Positions 44,573 to 55,380 of a stretch of 64,000 nucleotides of DNA are shown in pieces. The stretch's first letter is position 1, and every line of letters starts with the position of its first letter. Under the pieces are notes generated by a model. The model had not been told where the DNA came from, did not search any database, and was given only the letters and a program-made list of their open reading frames with translations. The position numbers and the translations under genes were made by a program. This stretch comes from Kappaphycus alvarezii. Lineage: Eukaryota; Rhodophyta; Florideophyceae; Gigartinales; Solieriaceae. The stretch lies in contig NADL03000533.1 of the NCBI GenBank assembly GCA_002205965.3, forward strand, positions 1-64,000, given 5' to 3'.

Positions 44573-46378
44573 GGGGGAAATTGGGGTGTTTAAATGATTG
44601 AAACATAGGTTAGCCTACGTTCCAATGCGCATCAAATAATTGGTACAAGCAGTCGGCATGGGGAACCAAGAAACGGAACTAATGTGGGTCAAAGTCGCTA
44701 GAAGGCTGACGTGAGACCAGCCAGCAGGCAGGCCGCGTTGGACGTGGCAGTGGCCGCAGCGTGCCTTTGCATGAATATCTCGCGAACCTTCCCGTATGAT
44801 CCCATGGCCCTGACTGCAACGCTTCTTGCCACTTCGGTTATGACGGCGTAAGCGTCTGGATGCCAACCGGCGAGGGTGGATATGGGCACGGGGGCGAGTC
44901 CGCCTCGAGAGGAAGTAGCGATGAAAGATTGGTACTTTCTGTGCTTCGCTGCTCGGGCTGCGTTAAGGGAGGTCAAGGGATTGAACGTGTTGACTCTCCT
45001 GTTCGATGACACGAGAGGATTGACAAGAGTGATGTGGAAGAAGTCAGGCCCCCGCGGCTTCCCATTGTCCGAATATCCGGTCTCGTACGGTGAGGGCCCT
45101 CTCGCGGCTCAACGACGGGATCACGGGCGGCTTTGGCCAGGTCCCTAGCCAAAAGATTCACTTGCCGGTCGTGGCGGATGCTCCTGTGGGGGCCGTGCAG
45201 CCAGTGGAGGAGGTGGTCACCATAGACGTCCAACTTGTGCGGGCAGTTTGCTCTTGGGCATGGTGTGCCAGGAGCAAACAGCGGGACTTGGCAATGATAT
45301 TGGAGCCACTGGGAAAATTGTCGGGCCTCGATATGCGTTTGCAGTCCGGGACATGGCGCACAGTATACCCATTCCTTGGAGCCCGGAAGCCCCATGGATG
45401 CGCGGAAAGCTTGCCTCCTGCAGTCTCCGGTGAGAATCGCCTGTTGCACTGCCTAATGAGAAGCATCCGTTAGTTTCTTCTGCGGTAGTGTTTCTTGAGG
45501 GCAGAACACGTTGAACGGGATGATCTTGGACGGTAGGCAAGACATGGACCATTTCCGATGGGCGTCCACGGCGGCGGCGTACGTTTCCAGAGACTGGATT
45601 GGCGGTGGCAAGAAGTGTCTGGACAGGTTGTCCGTTGGCGAGCTTGACGCGAGGAAGGCTGCGGGGGCGATAGCCTTCGCGGAGGTGAGCCCTATTCCCA
45701 AGGAGGGCTTTTTGGGGTCCGCGGGCTTGACCGGCAGCTGGAGCTCTCGGAAGACCTCGGAGTCTAGAACACCCCCCGCAATGGACCGTAGGCAGCGCTC
45801 CATTCTGCGGTCGAACTCCATCGCGCCTTCGGTGGTGCAGGATGGGGGCAGGAGGTAGCCCATTTTGCAAACCCCAACGCATGATCGCAGAAGTTGGAAC
45901 GCTACATGTTTGTCTTCCAAGTCTGCGATTGAGTCCAGGAATGGCTGGAGGGTTTCGATGTGAGCCATGAAAGACTGCCTAGTGAATTCCTCAGATCCCA
46001 CTGGGGCGTTCAGTACGAGGGCACCTCGGCCGTAATCCTGCCTGAATTCCGCCGGGTACGCGTCTTGTACTGGCTGCGGTGGGGCTGTAGGCCACCAAAT
46101 AGCGCATTCTGATGGCGACAAGTGTAGCCCCCGGCGGTTCGCGTCTCCCGACGACAGGATGTCGACCACCCTGTCGAGTTGGTCGTGGCGCGCAATAATG
46201 TTCCCATCGTCGTGGTACCAGAGTTGAAGCAGTAACCTGGCCACTGTCCCGTCTTCTTCGTCCTGTGAACTAAGGAGTTCCTGTATTTTGAGGACGATAG
46301 GATGTAAAGCCAAGTCAAACAGGAGACCCCCAAGGTTATCTCCTTGTTGCGTCCCGTGGACACTCCGGATTATGCAGT
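44573..46378 (-). mobile_element. best-preserved LINE copy L11 (RT motif B to 3' end)
   Basis: Open from 46378 to 45453: RT motif B HGTQQGDNLGGLLFDLALHP, motif C LWYHDDGNIIA (Asp pair kept), LHLSPSECAIW, then a long linker. A single in-frame TAG (45453-45455) is followed by QQAILTGDCRRQAFRASMGL, the finger and RHDRQVNLLARDLAKAARDP, and RTRPDIRTMG. A frameshift near 45050 leads to FFHITLVNPLVSSNRRVNTF and the C-terminal LAGWHPDAYAVITEVARSVA, ending at 44698. The type 1 tail ends in a C run at about 44573. There are thus only about two breaks over some 560 codons. The 5' end is cut just before motif B, next to a GTACAGTA motif. Confidence 0.8.
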
Positions 46379-46429
46379 AAAGTACAGTATTATACCACAT
46401 AGTAAGCCATAGATTCTGATAGCGCGAAA

Positions 46430-47790
46430 AAAGTGTTCATTACAGTATTTTCACAAACGCCTTATGCCCGACTCCTACATGTCTTAGCTAATTTCATTAA
46501 GATGGTCTGTGCTCGTGCCATGCCCCCCCCGACCTTTCTTATGTCTCACGGCTCTTCCTCAGTAGCCAGGAGAGCTCGCATCAGGGCTGTCTTGCTAGTA
46601 CGCCCCTCGTTTCCCTCATCATCCAACCTATAATCTGTTGATATCAGCCAAGTGTGATCTTTTGCTTACCCGCTGGTATGTGGACGATGGCACCCTCATC
46701 GGAAAAATACCAAATGTGGCCAAAGCGATGCTAATCCTGCCGAGGTTATGTCCAGAATTCCAGCTCACTACCAACACCACAGGGTCCCATATGTACCTCG
46801 TGCCACACCATGCGTCCCTGTAGACTTTCAAGCCCGGAGTGCTGCCGTTACTATCTCTTTAGTCACTGACGCTGGTACTGCGTTGTCGGAGTCCCTCTTG
46901 ATTCAGGCGACAACTTGCGCCAATAAATTCAGTATTCAATCCTATGCTATCACAATGCTGCTCGACACTATCACCGAAACGCAAACTCGTTTCCACCTCA
47001 GCCGCGTTGCTGAATCTGCATGCCGAGTTCAGAAAATCTTCCGGCTTGTGCCCCCCGACGTTTTCCGCCCATTCCCCATCCAATTCGATGCTCATCTGAT
47101 GGCGGGCTACGCCCGCTTCAATTATGTCCCCACCACCCCGCCGCTCGCGTAAAAATCGAACTCCCTGTTAGGTGTGGTCATTGATTCCAACCTTCTACCA
47201 CTACTACCTATGCCTTCTTTGCTGTCAGGTTGCTGGCTTCCGCCTAGCCACGCGTTTCTGGCCGTAACAACGCCTCCGTTACCAATAACAGCGACATTGG
47301 CGGTTTCTCCCTGTCTAGTCACCTGTACCCTCTGGCCGATCGCCTCCGGCGTCCCGGCCATGACACCGGGACCTCCGATCTAGGTTCATCAAAATCTGAT
47401 ATTACCCAGCGCACTGGACGCCCCTACATTTACCTGCTTCAGGAGTGGCAAACAGCCTCTGCCCGTACCTTCTCGGGGAACACCCTTTGGGACGCCCGCG
47501 CGAGCCCAAGAGACCATGACGCTGAATCTATCCGCCGCCGACCTCGTTGCAGCTCCCTTATCTCATTTGGCACTTTCGCCTTACTTTCTGCCCTCCAGCC
47601 TGGGACATCTCGTGTCCTCAATTGTGCCTAGTCTACAACGCTGCGCTGTCACGTGCCCCACCGGTTCGCCTCCGTAGCCACTCATTCGAGCACCCCAAAC
47701 AACTCCACACCAACCAACCGCACGCTGCCTTCCTCCCTTTTCAACCCCATGCCGGGGAGACTCTCAGCATTTCGCCACCGTAATTCCTAG
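46430..47790 (+). mobile_element. LINE fragment L12 (RT and linker)
   Basis: Plus strand starts near RT motif B (HQGCLASTPLVSLIIQPI in one frame), then motif C RWYVDDGTLIGK (about 46673), NAVQ-like linker TRFHLSRVAESACRVQKIFR, matching ARIRFHLNRVCASACKLQHV in L1. Several frame changes. Begins about 50 bp from the 5' end of L11, head to head. The stretch from 47791 to 48107 shows no gene. Confidence 0.6.
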
Positions 47791-48107
47791 GTACAGTACC
47801 CGGCAGCCCAAACAATCCCTTCCCCTTCTACACTCTTCTCAACACTTCCATAGCCCCTGAAGCGTACTCGAATTACGCAGCCAAAGTTTGGCATGATCGG
47901 AAGCCCAATCAGCAAACGAAGGATGCCCGGGCAGTTACCGAGGACGTCGCTTTCCGTTCCAAGCAGGCCGCGATTACCTGTTGGCTTCGATATTTGGAAC
48001 GATCTCAGAAGACAATAGGTTCTCATCGGAGAACACCTTACGAAAAATCTGGGCGGAATTGTCATGTTACGCATGAGAGTACTTACTGGTCAGCAATTCT
48101 GACATGG

Positions 48108-48500
48108 ACATGGTGGTGGTAAATCTTTATGGGTTGTACAATGTTGCACAGAAGCGTGCGAAGGGTATTCATAAATTAACTACGGATGCGGGCGGCGGGT
48201 GGAAACCTGTCGCGACTGCATTACTTGGAGACTAAACGCAAAACATGTAACGAAGTCACGGAGCTCCTGTTGAGGGGAGGAACCGCGACGGGAAGTAGCG
48301 AAGGAAGCAAAGCGGCGGAAAAAACCCTTGCCTTCATCACCCAAGGCGCCGTAGATATCAATCCCGACGGGGGAGAGGAGGATATCGTTTTGGTTGCAGT
48401 AAGTGCCGTAATGACGATGTTTCTCGCGCTCTGCGAGTGTTGCGGCAGCGCCTGCGGTAACCGTACTTGCGAAATGTGGCGGCGTGCGGAGGGGTGGGCA
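48108..48500 (-). mobile_element. LINE 3' fragment L13 (tail type 2)
   Basis: Minus strand: AGAAATLAEREKHRHYGTYC, LLSPVGIDIYGALGDEGKGF, SFATSRRGSSPQQE and TRRPHP at the stop. It closely matches 5172-5450. The open frame continues upstream without a stop into a kinase-like fragment. Confidence 0.65.
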
Positions 48501-48518
48501 ACATGCATATACAGTACG

Positions 48519-48623
48519 AAACGAGTGAACATCTATCTTCTCCGTGTACTCGTCTTCGTAAAGCTCAGGACCCATAAACTCGTGGGTACCGATGGGCCTC
48601 TGGGCAACAGCACCCTCCTTAAA
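48519..48623 (-). pseudogene. WNK-like protein kinase activation-segment fragment
   Basis: Minus strand reads RPIGTHEFMGPELYEDEYTE then KIDVHSF. This matches the activation segment of WNK-family kinases (G-T-P-E-F-M-A-P-E-L-Y-E-E-E-Y-x-E-x-V-D-x-Y-S-F) with the APE-type motif altered to GPE. Only about 35 residues are kinase-like. The 165-codon frame (48677-48180) joins it to the LINE C terminus. It is probably a scrap of a host kinase gene at a LINE insertion point. Confidence 0.55.
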
Positions 48624-48679
48624 TTGATGGACCAGATTTTCTTTTTTGTGCTTTATAAACAGACTAGGGAAGTGCAACG

Positions 48680-50130
48680 TGCAGGGCCATTAAAAATAAC
48701 TAGCTGTGGAGGGGAGGCAAACATCTGCATGTTGCGGACTAGCTGATACAGCTGTATCATCTAGCGGTATTTCTGGCGTGTGTTGGTGAATTTGATTCGG
48801 GGTGGACTCGGATTACTATGATAATTGCGCGGCGTGAGCGAGTAGGATAGTAATGGGCTGGGAGGATGGGCACCTGGTGTTTCAAAAGCCAACGTTAAGA
48901 ACGTTCATCGCAGACAGGGAACCTCAACCGAGTCAGTGGGGTGACGGGCCTTCCAAAGTTGGATAAGGTGGGTCCTTGCCATTTCGTTATCGGGGAGGTT
49001 GACGGCACCAGGTGGGCCGGAGGTTGCGCTACGAAGGACGGACGAAACGTAAGATAACATCACGGGCAGTCGGGGCAGAAGGACGGTTGCCTAGAGCGGG
49101 CATCAAAGTTAGCACGGGAAGGCCAGCGAAGCGGAGGAAAGTATCTGAACCTAGAAGAGGGGCCTCGAGATGCCTCAAGGGGCCTGACTGGCGGAAAAGG
49201 TGATCGGCTAGGGTGTTCCGCACATTTTCTGTCGTTGAGTAGCGCTGCAGCCAGAAGTGCAGATGATGGCATGGTCGCTGATGAGGTCCATGGCAACGTT
49301 GAAATGCGTTCACCTCAGAGCACCGAGTTGACCAAAGACCGGAAGAACGAAGAACGAGGTGACAGCGGAGCATAATGGACTAGGAGGGAAAGAAATGAGA
49401 GGAAGGAGACGGAGCAGCAAGGAATGCTGATGCATCTGAACAGACAAGAAAATTGTATCCGTAAGAGGAACTTTCATTGAGTATCTATTGTGTACAATCC
49501 GTAAGAGAGAGTAACTTTATGGCATCAGTAAAACGGGTGTCCGCTGCAGTGTGTTATCAGAAGGGAAATTCTGGACTTTTCACGAAGCGCGCTCCCAGAA
49601 ACGACCCATGGCGGTTCGTGACAGTGCCGGAAACTGTACGCAGTGGATAGTATCAGGACTTTGCGGAAGTGTTCCAGGTTCAGTCCTCAAGCTCAGCTTG
49701 AATTATGAAGAATCCTTGAGAATGCTGTTGCACATGGGAGGGAAATAAGCAAATAAGCAATGGAGGAGGAAACTGTGCTGGGCAGTGATAGGAGGAAAAT
49801 TGAGACTTAGTGGGACCTTGAATACGGTAGGGGGAACTGCTGACAGGCTAGCGCTATGGTAGGTCCATTGAGTGCTGAAGATGCCGTGAAATACGCGGCC
49901 ACCCTCTTCACCCTTCTCATGGGTGAGGGTGGCAGATAGAGATCTTCATATCCCAGTCGGGACTCCTTCCTTTCCAGCTCAGGGGCATAGGGAGGTAGTA
50001 TGCTGGGAGGAGGATCGGAAGCAAATGCCCGACCGTAAGTTATCGCCTGTATCAACAATATTGGCGCAGTCTACGCTACTGAGTATCTATCGTGTTCACA
50101 GCAGTACGGTAATACTGTACGCTACAGACG
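48680..50130. other. no recognised gene; short shared repeat at 49507-49549
   Basis: Open frames on both strands (such as 49029-49373 minus and 49807-50058 minus) carry no motif. A 43-bp sequence at 49507-49549 (core AACTTTATGGCATCAGTAAA) recurs with one mismatch at 55330-55372. Confidence 0.4.
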
Positions 50131-50132
50131 AA

Positions 50133-50520
50133 ACGAACACCCCGCTCCCTCTCCCGATGGCGTACGACATCAACATATCTACGTCATTCCGGGAGAGCTA
50201 CATGTCAATGGGAGCACGGGAAGCGCGAGCCGTCGCCAATGCAGCAGAAAAACGGAAGAAGAGGGACCTAGCCGCGAAAGTGGCAGCCGTTCCTGGCGAG
50301 GCACTGCAGTGACGATCGAGGCTAGTATGGGATTTTGTGCCGCTAGACTTCGACTCGTTGGGATCACCTTCTGAGACAATATCCACGGTCCTACGGAAAT
50401 GCGCTGCAGTAGTCGCATCTCGCAGAGGTTGCTCTCCAGGGGGAGCGAAGACTTGATTATTTAAAAAAGCTTAGCTATGCGGTTTGGTCCGCATCTGAGG
50501 CTCTGTAATACAGTACGTCG
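50133..50520 (+). mobile_element. LINE C-terminal fragment L14
   Basis: Plus strand: PMAYDINISTSFRESYMSMG, AREARAVANAAEKRKKRDLA, AAVPGEALQ, stop, then WDFVPLDFDSLGSPSE, closely matching copy L1 (AYDITVSSPFQECYMSMGAR). It ends near a GTACG motif at about 50515. Confidence 0.65.
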
Positions 50521-50529
50521 TGCCCCGCA

Positions 50530-50886
50530 ATACGCAGAATTACGTCACCCGACTGCTACTAGAGGGAGGCGTGTGCCTATCCCAATATCTACCCTCGGAG
50601 GCTGGCACCCAGACGCGTACGCGGTGCTAACCGATGTCGCGCGGAACGTGGCCGTTCGAGCGATGGAGACCTATGGGATGGTTAGAGAGGTGCTCACTCA
50701 AAGGCACGCTGCTGCGGTCGGCAGCATGCCTGCTCGCCGGCATGCCGCTTACAGCCGGCTCTGTAAGCAAGGTCATTTACTGTAGTGTTACCGATCAGCG
50801 AGGACTTTTCCCGCATAACGTATTAGCCTCGTGGGTATAACCGACCACATCTTCCATGCATTAAAGTAACCCAAGAATTCCCCCCG
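50530..50886 (+). mobile_element. LINE 3' fragment L15 (tail type 1)
   Basis: Plus strand: VPIPISTLGGWHPDAYAVLT, DVARNVAVRAMETYGMVREV and LTQRHAAAVG, the same C terminus as L11. It ends CATCTTCCATGCATTAAAGT then AACCCAAGAATTCCCCCC. The next LINE begins at once. Confidence 0.65.
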
Positions 50887-52960
50887 ATTGAGACCCTGCT
50901 CCCCGCTGCCATTGACGCCTCCCATTTCTTAGACCCCTACCAGACGGCTAACGGGATCAAGGCAGGCATCAACTCCATAGTTCACGATACCCGAGTCATG
51001 CTCAAACGCACACGTCGCTACAATCCTCATCAATGCCCAAAATGGCTTCAACCGTGTTGATCGGCAGTCGATGCTGGACCTACTACTGACACGGGCCCCG
51101 ACACTTGCCCATTTCGTGAACATGCTTTACGGTCGTGCGCAGCCACCCTTGCTCATCCCAAACCGCGACCGTACTACACTGGTCAGTGCTCAGGGCACGC
51201 AACAGGGTGACCTGGCGAGCCTTTGCTGTTCTCACTAAAATCCAGCCGCTTGTACGGCGGATTGCGGCCGAGGAGGGCATACTTCTCAATCAATGGTATG
51301 CTGACGATGGCACCATCATGGGGAAGCTGGACGGTCTTCGGCGAGTCCTGCGTCTGCTCAAACCTTTGCGACCCCGTCGTTTGGGCTTTTCCTCAACACG
51401 ACGAAGACACGAATCTATTGGCCACACACGACGGCCACGGACTGGGCGGCCTTCTTAGCGAAATATCCGCTTTCGTAGTGCTCCCATGATGGCTTTGATC
51501 TCACCAAGAGGTTAACTCCATGTTTACTGAAACCTCTCTATGGAGCACAACTGCCGAATGCCGCTGCGTCCTGCATCTTCTCGAGAAAGTCCCGGATCCC
51601 GTTTTCATATGCACTGCCTTCATGGTTCGGCGTGCCGGGTCAAACATGCGTTTCAAGCTGGCGGATCTCGCACACTCCGCCTATTCTGCGGACGAATTCG
51701 ATTCTCTACAGAGCTCGATGTACGCGTTCCTGCACAATGTTGCCCTCTCGGACGATGCATGGAACCAAGTGTGTCTCCCGGTTCGCCCTGGAGGTCAAGT
51801 TTTCTCGTTGGTTGTTCCGTTGCTACCCGCCGGTGTTGCCGCCAGTCTCCTAGATGCTGCCCCCGCACGCCAGCGGACAGCAGCATATACCACCGCTCGA
51901 TCATCGGCGCTCCTGGGCAAACGTTTCCGCGAGAACCGGTCTTTCCTTCTCGCTCAACCCCGATCGCCTCTGCATGACTTTTTGCGTCGCGTCAGCGGTA
52001 ACCCTGTACAAAGTGACCTAGGCACCAATGACCCTGCCACCCTTGCTGCTACACCCGGCAACCCTCCTACACATTCAAATAGGGTGCAGCAGAAGGCCAG
52101 GGCAAAGGTTTTCAGGGAGGTTGCGCTCTGGAAGGATGACCCACCCACTCCGCTCACAGTCCTCAACGTACTCGCCGCCGGATCCGCGGGTTCGCTTTTC
52201 GAAACACTGCTGCCGCTGCTTTTCTCCAAGCGCATCCGACCACGGCAACGAAAATTTCTGGTGCACACTGGAGCACAATGCTGCGTCGACACCTCGGGCT
52301 TCCGGTTTACACGGGCTCGATGACACTGCAGTGTCAATACTGTGAGCAACCACTTGATACCTATGGCGGCCACGCTGCTGACATCTGCCTCTCGGGTTTT
52401 GGCCGCATCCACCGCCACAAATCCATCCGCTACGTCCTCGCATATCATGTGTCTTGCGCTGCAGGTTCGGACTGTCAATTCGAGATCCCGCTCCCAGTAC
52501 CTGGCACCGATCTGCGTCCAGCCGATCTCCTCGTTCACCCCCCTATTCCTCCCGTTGGACCCCGGAAGCGGCCCATCGCCTGTGACGTCACCATCGTTTC
52601 GCCATACACATCTGCCTCCGTCACAGCAGCGACGAAAGCCGCTGAAGGCGCTGCTGCCCAGGCCTACCGACGCAAGGTCCAGGACCTCGAGCGAAAGCTC
52701 TCCCGACGCCTAGTACCGCCCTCTGACAACCCCTCTCCCGACTCGGGCTTCCTTTTCCAACCCATCGCTTTTGGTTCTCTTGGTGCGCCATCCTCGGACA
52801 CCTGTTTTCAGGAAGAGAGCATACAGCGCATCGCAGCCCGCGACCACACCACCGCTGCTACGATTCTCACACGCATCTACCAGTGCCTCAGATGTGCGCT
52901 GTGGTCATCGGTGGCTATGGCCATCATATCTCGGACTCCATTGCAGGTGATCGGTGTGAA
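50887..52960 (+). mobile_element. longest LINE copy L16, cut by the hAT insertion
   Basis: It includes sequence upstream of the RT core (LDPYQTANGIKAGINSIVHD), motif A LINAQNGFNRVDRQSM (about 51025), motif B GTQQGDLAS (about 51197), motif C WYADDGTIMG (51293), then a 267-codon open linker (51520-52323). After a frame change near 52280 come LRRHLGLPVYTGS, CQYCEQPLDTYGGHAADIC, GFGRIHRHKSIRY, PGTDLRPADLLVHP, ACDVTIVSP and QPIAFGSLGAPSSD. The last codons read QVIGVN, then after the hAT element HPGPD and TAA at 62815-62817, matching VHPARS at the end of L18. Frame changes near 51055, 51225 and 51490 as well as 52280 make it inactive. Confidence 0.8.
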
Positions 52961-53627
52961 TAGTGATGGCCGGTAATATAAAAAATTATTCCATGACAGA
53001 CATTTAATGAAAATATTCCATTATCAGGTAATTTAATTCCCTCCCAGACCAAAACAGGAATTATTACCTCGTAAGTACAGTCCTGTAATTTATGAAGTCA
53101 TTGTCGTAATTATAACTATGACTTCATATTTTAATGATCTACATTATCGGAGATTGCAAGAGCCGTGGAACGGTTTGCGAAGGTTCGAGGCATACTTCAA
53201 CGACACTTGGCGTTGGCAGTAACATCTAACGCTGCTTGTCTGCTGGCGAGCCTTCCATCGACTTTCTGGTAGACTGTTGTAGGTGCTATCATTCGACAGC
53301 AATGATTTCTACAGTACATGCCTCGACCATTGGCACATGTATTTAACATGACATGCAGATTTGCAACTCCAAATGGGTTCCAGCCAATCCATACATCTTA
53401 ATGAAGACACCCCCTTTTTCCCATTATTGACGGAACGTAGACCGTTACCTCTGTTTATTTTGTGACTTGTCGACGGCGGATCGCCTTTTGTACTTTTTCT
53501 ACTCAAGGACAGTCTGTCTTGGGTGCTTCGTCAATTATGACCAGCTACCGTAGGTCATTAATTCCCCGAAGAAATTAATTCTCATAGTCATGACAAACGG
53601 AATAGTTCCGCACAGTGCTATGAAGTA

Positions 53628-55250
53628 CCGGGAAATTTGGGGTGTTCTTAATTCATGAAGAATATGGTCAGCTGTTCCCTGAGGGGTGTCATGATGTTGG
53701 TAAAGGCTTACAATGTAAAGGATTGGCTGGAAGCCGTCACTAGAAAACTGGCTGGAGGCCGGCCAACAGGCACCCCTCATTGGACATCGCTGCCGCTGCG
53801 GTATGACGCTGTGTTAAGACTTCTTTGACCTTTGCGTAGGTCTCCCTTGCCCCTGTAGCCGCACACATCGCACGCAACGTCGCTTAACAACGCGTGGGCG
53901 TCCGGGTGCCATCCTCCGGGGGTAGAACTAGGGACGGGCATCAGCCTATTTTTGGCGGAGGACGCGATAAAGGACTCGTATCTTCTATGTTTCGCCGTTC
54001 TTGCTGCGTTGAGCGAGGTGAGAAGGTTAAAAGTCCTTACTCTCCTGTACGAGGGCGCTAGGGGGCTGACAAAGGTGACAATGAAGACGTCTGTTCCACC
54101 AGTTCGTCCCATTGCGCGAATATCAGGTCTTGTGCGGTGGACCCCTTCTCGCGGCTCGATGACTGGATGTCGTGCAGCTTTCTCGAGATCGCTCGCCAAT
54201 AAACGAACCTGACGGTCGTGTCTTTGCGTCCTTTCGCCCCGTGCATGCAGTGCAGCAGATAGTCGACGAAAAAGTCGACAGTTTCGGGGTAGTTCCGCTT
54301 GGGGCATGGTGTTTCTGGAGGGAAAAGCAGGACTTGGCACTAGTATAGGAACCATACTGAGAATTCTCTTGGCTCAATGCTAGCCTTAAGGCCCGGAGAT
54401 GGGGTGCAGTGCACCCAATCTTTCGCGCCGGGGAGCCCCATGGAGGCACGGAAGGCCTGCCGTCTGTTGTCGCCCACATCGATCTCTTCCTGCACCCGCT
54501 CGTGGATGGCGTCCGATAGTGTCTTCTGTGCAGGTGTTTTGTTTGAGCAGATGGTACTAAAGGGGAGAATCCTGGACTGGGAGCAAGAGAGGGACCAAGT
54601 CTGATGCGCCTCCACGATGTCTCGGTACGTTGCGAGGTCCGTAGTTGCCGCTGGAAGGAGGGCTGCAAAAAGCTTGTTGGATGCTGCGCTGGAGGCGAGG
54701 AAGGCTGCAGCTGCAATTGACTTCGCCGAAGTGAGTACAAATCCCAGTGATGGCTTCTTGGCGGTGATCGGTCACAGGCAACTGCAGTTCTCGAAATAGT
54801 TCGGGGTCGAGAATGCCCCCAACTAGTGTGCGCACGCAGTTATCCATCATTGCATCAAATATTGCAGCGCCTTCCGCAGTAAAAGCTGGTGGCGCCACTC
54901 GTAACAGGTATCCGAGCTTACAGACCCCGAAACAGTTGCACAGGAGCCGGAACGCGAAATGTGTGTTCTCCAAGGCGATGATGGTGTCGAGGAACAGCTT
55001 CAGAGACTTCACATGGCCTGTGAGGTGCTGCTGGGTGAAGCCATTGGTGCCGACGGGAGCGTTCAGCACCACTGTGCCCTCGCTGTACTCTGTGCGAGTT
55101 CTCTTGGATAGAGGCGTTGCACTGACTCCAGTGGTGGAGTTGGCCACCAGATTCTGTATTTGGGCACTGCTAGATGCAGTCCCCGAGCTGTGGCTTCTGG
55201 CGATGACAAGATGTCCAGTGCCTTGCGGAGCTGGTCGTGTTTTGAAATGA
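53628..55250 (-). mobile_element. LINE fragment L17 inside the hAT element (tail type 1)
   Basis: Minus strand: a linker region with VVLNAPVGTNGFTQQHLTGH, FRLLCNCFGVCKLGYLL and LVGGILDPELFRELQLPVT, aligned with L11. Then NRRQAFRASMGLPGAKDWVH, RHDRQVRLLASDLEKAARHP, HRTRPDIRAMG and STPGGWHPDAHALLSDVAC. Frame changes lie near 54600, 54560 and 54250. It ends with ACACCCCAAATTTCCC at 53628. Confidence 0.75.
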
Positions 55251-55380
55251 CGTACCGTGCAGTGCTTTACATTACAGTGTAAAGACTGCCACAAAGGTGC
55301 GACATGCAGTCATGTACATGACATGTACTGAGAGTAACTTTATGGCATCAGTAAAACGAGTGTCCGCTGCAGGATCCGAC

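Noticed and set aside
45090-45858. Plus-strand frames across LINE L11
   Set aside because: Antisense to a clearly conserved LINE coding region.
49029-49373. 114-codon minus-strand frame
   Set aside because: Arg/Leu/Pro-rich composition typical of GC-rich antisense reading; could not be aligned to any LINE block.
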